A stretch of 31,919 bases of DNA from a virus. This document shows positions 29,194-31,919 of the stretch, piece after piece. Below the pieces are notes generated by a model. It was given only the letters and a program-made list of their open reading frames with translations, was not told the origin of the DNA and made no database searches. The DNA is taken from the IMG/VR virus record IMGVR_UViG_3300037070_002158, positions 1-31,919 of that record; one strand, written 5' to 3'. Made by a program: the position numbers and the translations under genes. Numbering within the stretch: the stretch's first letter is position 1; each line of letters begins with the position of its first letter.

Positions 29194-29664
29194 ATGGCAT
29201 TAAAAAACCCATTTAAACAGCTATTTGATTTAACTGCAAACGCTATTAACATGGATGTGCAGAAAATAGCTATACGGCTGATTTTTACGGACGAAATAAG
29301 GGTTTTTATACTTGACTTAAACCGGATTAACCAGCTATTTGATAAGGGAGAAAATGCGTACGGTGATTTCCTTGGAACGTATAGCTATCGAACGGAATTA
29401 ATAACGAAAGGCAGAAAAAAGGCAGGGGATCACATTACTTTATTCGATACCGGTGAATTTTATAGATCATTCGATGTGGCTGTTTTTAGCGACAATAGTT
29501 TTTTGATTGAAGCAAATACTATTAAGGATGACAATACGGATTTGGCAAGCTCAAAACGGTACGGGAAAGGCATACTTGGATTGAGCGAAGAAAGCAAAGG
29601 TAAATTGATTGAGAAAATATTGCCGCTTATAATTATTGAAGTCCGAAAAGAATTATCAAAATGA
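29194..29664 (+). CDS. Tail completion-like protein
   Basis: A 156-residue protein. KGRKKAGDHITLFDTGEFYR then SFDVAV, with a helical C-terminus, resembles the minor tail or tail-completion class (HK97 gp10-type) found between connectors and the tape measure. It overlaps the next gene as ATGA. Confidence 0.45.
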   Translation: MALKNPFKQLFDLTANAINMDVQKIAIRLIFTDEIRVFILDLNRINQLFDKGENAYGDFLGTYSYRTELITKGRKKAGDHITLFDTGEFYRSFDVAVFSDNSFLIEANTIKDDNTDLASSKRYGKGILGLSEESKGKLIEKILPLIIIEVRKELSK

Positions 29665-30149
29665 TGTTAAGGCATAAATACGAAGATTGGAAGTTGTCGA
29701 AGTACTATTTAAGTATTCGAGAATGCCCGATGCATAACTGGATAATGCTTTACGAGGAACGCAATTACAAACACCTATTAAAGTCAGGAAACCTTTGTAA
29801 ACGAGCTGAAAAAGTCTATGAGTTGTTGCAAGATCAAATAGTTGATAATTTCGGAGCGAATGAGGATTTATTAAAATTGCTACGCATTGAAACACAAATA
29901 GAATTGCTATATGCTGAACAGGTAGAAACCGGGGATAGATCAAATCAAATCTTTATTGATATAAAAACCATTGAAATTGATGAATTGTCGAAAGGGCAAA
30001 ACAAAACTGATTTCTATACTCAGGTTTTTGATATGCAAAAGCATCTTAGTTACCGGGTAGATGTAAAAGAAATTTCTATTTTCGATTACTATAAAAATAT
30101 GAAGATTATTTCAAACAGATTAAAACATGAGCGACAAGATAAAAAGTAG
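29661..30149 (+). CDS. Tail-region protein before tape measure (chaperone position)
   Basis: A 162-residue helical protein. It lies where tail assembly chaperones are usually encoded, directly before the tape measure. A second ORF overlaps its end in the +1 frame. It ends with TAG. The role is inferred from position. Confidence 0.5.
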   Translation: MMLRHKYEDWKLSKYYLSIRECPMHNWIMLYEERNYKHLLKSGNLCKRAEKVYELLQDQIVDNFGANEDLLKLLRIETQIELLYAEQVETGDRSNQIFIDIKTIEIDELSKGQNKTDFYTQVFDMQKHLSYRVDVKEISIFDYYKNMKIISNRLKHERQDKK

Positions 30150-30252
30150 CGATATTTTCGACTGGGAAATGTGCCGTAAGATTTATGATGACAGCCTTTT
30201 GTTGGCTATATTATTTTATGTAAGAATAAAAGTGAAAAGCATATTTGAATAA
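30127..30252 (+). CDS. Small overlapping ORF before tape measure
   Basis: 41 residues, MSDKIKSSDIFDWEMCRKIY then a hydrophobic helix (LLLAILFYV). It begins inside the preceding gene in the +1 frame and ends with TAA overlapping the tape measure ATG. It may be made from its own ATG, or as a frameshift extension of the preceding gene, as in G/GT tail chaperones. No classic -1 slippery heptamer is present. Confidence 0.5.
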   Translation: MSDKIKSSDIFDWEMCRKIYDDSLLLAILFYVRIKVKSIFE

Positions 30253-31919
30253 TGGCAGAAAGCGCACCAATAAAGGCGAATGAATTAATACAGCCGGATG
30301 TATTTGCAAATACCGTTGAAAGCGCAAAAACTCTTAACGCTGAGCTTGCTATTGCCGTTGATGGATTAAAGGCTGTTATTTCTGCTAATGCTACATTAAT
30401 GAAGCAAGCGAAAGGCGAAAGTTCGGCAGATTTAAAGGAGCGATTAAATTTAATCAAGGAAAATAAAGCTACACGGCTTGCATTAATTGAAGTTGAAAAA
30501 GTTCAGGCGTTAAATAATGAGAAGATTGCACAAGCTGAATTAAAAACATCAGCCGCAAAACTAAAATCCGACCAAGCCGAATTAAAAAGCGCACAACAAA
30601 AAGAAAAACAATCCCAACAAAACGCAAAAGCAGCCTCAAATGAGGCGAGTGCATATAAAAAACTTTCCGATCAGTTAAACGTTCAGAAAAAAGCAGTTCA
30701 GGATTTACTTGCTTCCGAAAAGGCGCTATCTGAGCAAGATAAGATTTTAATAAAAAACACGCAGGATTTAGATGCCAAACTAAAGGCTATTGATGCTACT
30801 GTTGGTAATAATACCCGTAACGTAGGTAACTATAAGTCCGGCTTTAACGGATTAAGCAATTCAATCAACCAATTAACCAGGGAAGCCCCGGCATTTGCTA
30901 ATTCGGTTCAAACCGGATTTATGGCAATATCGAATAACTTACCTATTTTCTTTGATGAAATATCGAGGGCAAGAAAAGGGATTGAGGAATTACGGGCGCA
31001 AGGTGAAAAAGTGCCAAGTTTATTTTCGCAATTAACTTCCAGCGTTTTAAGTTGGGGTACTGCATTATCTTTAGGTGTAACGCTCCTTACTTTTTTTGGT
31101 AAAGCGATTGGAGAGTTTGTCGTAGACTTATTTAAAGCAGATAAAGCATTGAAAATAAGCACCGAAACACAGAGTAAATATTATACTGAATTAACCGATA
31201 AAATAAACGAAGTTATTGATGCTCAAATAAGGTTAAATGTATTGAACGGGAAATGGACAGAGGAGCAAGCTAAAAACTTCAAGGATGGCAGGGAACTGAA
31301 TAAAAAAATATCGGCAGATAACAAATTTTTACGAGATGAAATAGTAAAGCAAACCGCTGAATGGGGGATAGAATTGACAGATGTTTGGGATGAAAAAAAT
31401 AAAAAAATAAAGCTATTAAGTGAGGGGGCTATAATGACCGAACAACTGCGCAGATCAAAAGATGTTTTCGAAGAAATAAAACTGAATAAGGGGAGAAATA
31501 AAATTCTCCGTGAACTATTTACGGATTACACAAAATTAGTAGAGGAGGATAAAAAAGGGTTTGATTTGAAAGTTGCCGCCACTACAAAAGAAGCGGATAT
31601 TGAGGCGGCAAAAGAAGCGAAAAAAGCTAAAGACAAACGTTTGCAGGAGCAAGATGATGAAACTATAAGGCAAATGGAAATTATTAGGGAGCGACGAGAG
31701 AAAGCCGATAAAATAATGACCGACTTTAATAATAAAGAGGGCGTGTTTAAGCCCGAAAAAACAGAAGAAACGGAATGGTACGACAAAGAAAACGGCATTA
31801 CAGTAGATGACCATAACCAAACCCTAAAAGATATTGAAGCCACAAGATTAAAGGCTATTGAAGATGCGAGGTTGGCGGCAATAAAAAAGGCGGAAACAGA
31901 AGTCGCATTGGCACAATTC
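30252..31919 (+). CDS. Tail tape measure protein (3' end outside window)
   Basis: 556 codons are open to the window edge. Residues 1-180 are a long, Ala/Lys/Gln-rich coiled coil. Next comes NYKSGFNGLSNSINQLTREA then PAFANSVQTGFMAISNNLPI, a signature I associate with Bacteroidetes phage tape measures. About residues 255-300 are hydrophobic (WGTALSLGVTLLTFFGKAIG), and more coiled coil follows. It sets tail length and is injected with DNA. Overlaps the preceding ORF as TAATG. Confidence 0.85.
   Translation, partial: MAESAPIKANELIQPDVFANTVESAKTLNAELAIAVDGLKAVISANATLMKQAKGESSADLKERLNLIKENKATRLALIEVEKVQALNNEKIAQAELKTSAAKLKSDQAELKSAQQKEKQSQQNAKAASNEASAYKKLSDQLNVQKKAVQDLLASEKALSEQDKILIKNTQDLDAKLKAIDATVGNNTRNVGNYKSGFNGLSNSINQLTREAPAFANSVQTGFMAISNNLPIFFDEISRARKGIEELRAQGEKVPSLFSQLTSSVLSWGTALSLGVTLLTFFGKAIGEFVVDLFKADKALKISTETQSKYYTELTDKINEVIDAQIRLNVLNGKWTEEQAKNFKDGRELNKKISADNKFLRDEIVKQTAEWGIELTDVWDEKNKKIKLLSEGAIMTEQLRRSKDVFEEIKLNKGRNKILRELFTDYTKLVEEDKKGFDLKVAATTKEADIEAAKEAKKAKDKRLQEQDDETIRQMEIIRERREKADKIMTDFNNKEGVFKPEKTEETEWYDKENGITVDDHNQTLKDIEATRLKAIEDARLAAIKKAETEVALAQF

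Noticed and set aside
30135-30150. Classic -1 frameshift site before the tape measure
   Set aside because: The A-run is preceded by T in the required position and the -1 frame leads into a non-coding-like peptide.
1-31919. CRISPR array, insertion sequence, integrase or diversity-generating retroelement
   Set aside because: No spaced direct repeats, transposase, recombinase or reverse transcriptase was found on either strand.

Overview
The window reads as an AT-rich stretch of a tailed siphovirus-like phage or prophage of a Bacteroidetes host. The host call rests on Bacteroidetes-type promoter elements (TAnnTTTG with an upstream TTG/TTTG), few Shine-Dalgarno sequences before start codons, and head and tail proteins that look like Bacteroidetes phage families. 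No integrase, lysis genes or host genes are visible, so free phage versus prophage cannot be decided. Both window ends cut genes.

Layout. Positions 1-14239 carry leftward (minus strand) genes. These are small accessory proteins, two methyltransferase genes, a replication block (DUF6291-like protein, helicase-loader candidate, RecA-fold helicase), a SNF2 helicase-DNA methylase fusion beside a VRR-NUC nuclease and an HNH protein, a clamp-like protein with DnaJ zinc fingers, and a recombination pair: RecT plus a RecB-like nuclease fused to an FtsK-like translocase. Positions 14240-16488 form a mostly non-coding centre. It holds two divergent small genes set among three related long hairpins, a 48-codon gene, and about 350 bases of structured, apparently untranslated RNA behind a promoter. 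From 16489 genes run rightward: accessory genes (HAD phosphatase, a Tad2-like candidate), tRNA-Phe, terminase small and large subunits, small genes, prohead protease, major capsid protein, head-tail connectors, tail proteins and the start of the tape measure gene. The portal gene is the exception: it lies on the minus strand between terminase and protease.

How it works together. Replication and recombination are expressed leftward, packaging and morphogenesis rightward. At least four transcription units begin with a promoter, a folded leader and a terminator-like hairpin. In three of them the hairpin ends 5-14 bases before the first start codon. In one leader two hexaloops are perfectly complementary (kissing loops); in two others the helices overlap in pseudoknot/attenuator order. 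This suggests a common RNA-based control of transcription, which I infer from base pairing only.

Main points for follow-up: the nuclease-FtsK fusion beside recT; an in-frame TAG in recT followed by 33 intact codons that end on the next gene's start; the recurring leaders; the hairpin-flanked gene pair with leaderless-looking promoters; the inverted portal gene; and a capsid protein with an N-terminal hydrophobic hairpin.
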